From Candidatus Ventricola intestinavium (GTDB lineage: Bacteria > Bacillota > Clostridia > Christensenellales > Aristaeellaceae): 14,056 bases of DNA. Made by a program: the position numbers and the translations under genes. The stretch covers positions 1-14,056 of the forward strand of contig DVMG01000159.1 in the NCBI GenBank assembly GCA_018715105.1, read 5' to 3'. Numbering within the stretch: the stretch's first letter is position 1; the number at the start of each line of letters is the position of its first letter. Under the pieces are notes generated by a model. The model saw only the letters and a list, made by a program, of their open reading frames with translations, had not been told where the DNA came from and searched no databases. Shown piece by piece: positions 13,919-14,056 of the stretch.

Positions 13919-14056
13919 TCAGATAAATTCAGCTCTTCCACTGTCTGCTTTCAGGGATAGCCCCGTGTGCATGGCGTATAACGACGAATTGACGAGCACG
14001 CCATTTTCGCCGTCTATGGGCCTAATATCGCCTGCCCTGTAAAGTTCTTGGTAGTG
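13919..14056 (-). CDS. Possible 3' end of a convergent gene, partial
   Basis: On the - strand one frame stays open from the window edge (14056) for 45 codons to a TGA at 13919-13921, while the other two frames close early. The product reads HYQELYRAGDIRPIDGENG, then VLVNSSLYAMHTGLSLKA, ending GRAEFI. I do not recognise it. The segment uses TTA, ATA, AGG and TCG codons and is less GC-rich than the rest of the window, so it may have a different origin. It would converge on the flavoprotein gene, with the two-way hairpin at 13814-13850 between them. Forty-five open codons are weak evidence; the region could also be noncoding. Confidence 0.35.
   Translation of the reverse strand, partial: HYQELYRAGDIRPIDGENGVLVNSSLYAMHTGLSLKADSGRAEFI

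Noticed and set aside
13809..14042. A 77-codon + strand open frame after the flavoprotein gene
   Set aside because: It starts inside the terminator region, lacks a ribosome binding site, and its product has no recognisable pattern.
1..14056. CRISPR array, tRNA, rRNA, insertion sequence or prophage
   Set aside because: No regularly spaced repeats, tRNA-like cloverleaf, rRNA segment, transposase or integrase was seen on either strand.

Overview
The window is a gene-dense, GC-rich stretch with nearly every gene on the + strand. It most resembles an anaerobic Clostridia-type Firmicute. The evidence is the rplS - rbgA(ylqF) - rnhB - yraN order, strong AGGAGG-like ribosome binding sites, sigmaA-type promoters, many intrinsic terminators, and a secreted flavoprotein reductase of the kind found in anaerobes. 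A Christensenellales-like gut lineage would fit, but that is a guess from gene style.

Layout. (1) 41-974: a GPP34 (GOLPH3-like) family protein followed by a tiny MerR-type DNA-binding protein. (2) 975-1209: an 18-bp perfect hairpin and a good promoter. (3) 1210-3612: a complete polar amino acid ABC importer (binding protein, permease, ATPase). A strong terminator lies inside the operon after the binding protein, and another closes it. (4) 3783-4964: an orphan family-1 extracellular solute-binding protein. (5) 5069-7628: ribosome and nucleic acid housekeeping genes: rplS with its own promoter and terminator, then rbgA, rnhB and yraN in a tight run. (6) 7639-11816: a promoter, a long structured leader and a 1320-residue membrane protein that fuses two different GT-C glycosyltransferase units and two beta-sandwich modules. 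(7) 11864-13850: a perfect-consensus promoter embraced by an inverted repeat, a secreted FMN-bind/FAD reductase with an atypical substrate pocket, and a terminator. (8) 13851-14056: less GC-rich sequence with a possible 3' end of a convergent - strand gene.

How the parts relate. Regions 3, 4, 6 and 7 all concern the cell surface: amino acid uptake, solute binding, transfer of lipid-linked sugars to extracytoplasmic acceptors, and extracellular reduction of an unknown acceptor. Region 5 is core housekeeping. No integrated element, CRISPR array, tRNA or rRNA was recognised. The most interesting items are the double glycosyltransferase fusion, the secreted flavoprotein with its unusual pocket and wrapped promoter, and the absence of a standard lipobox in all three exported proteins.
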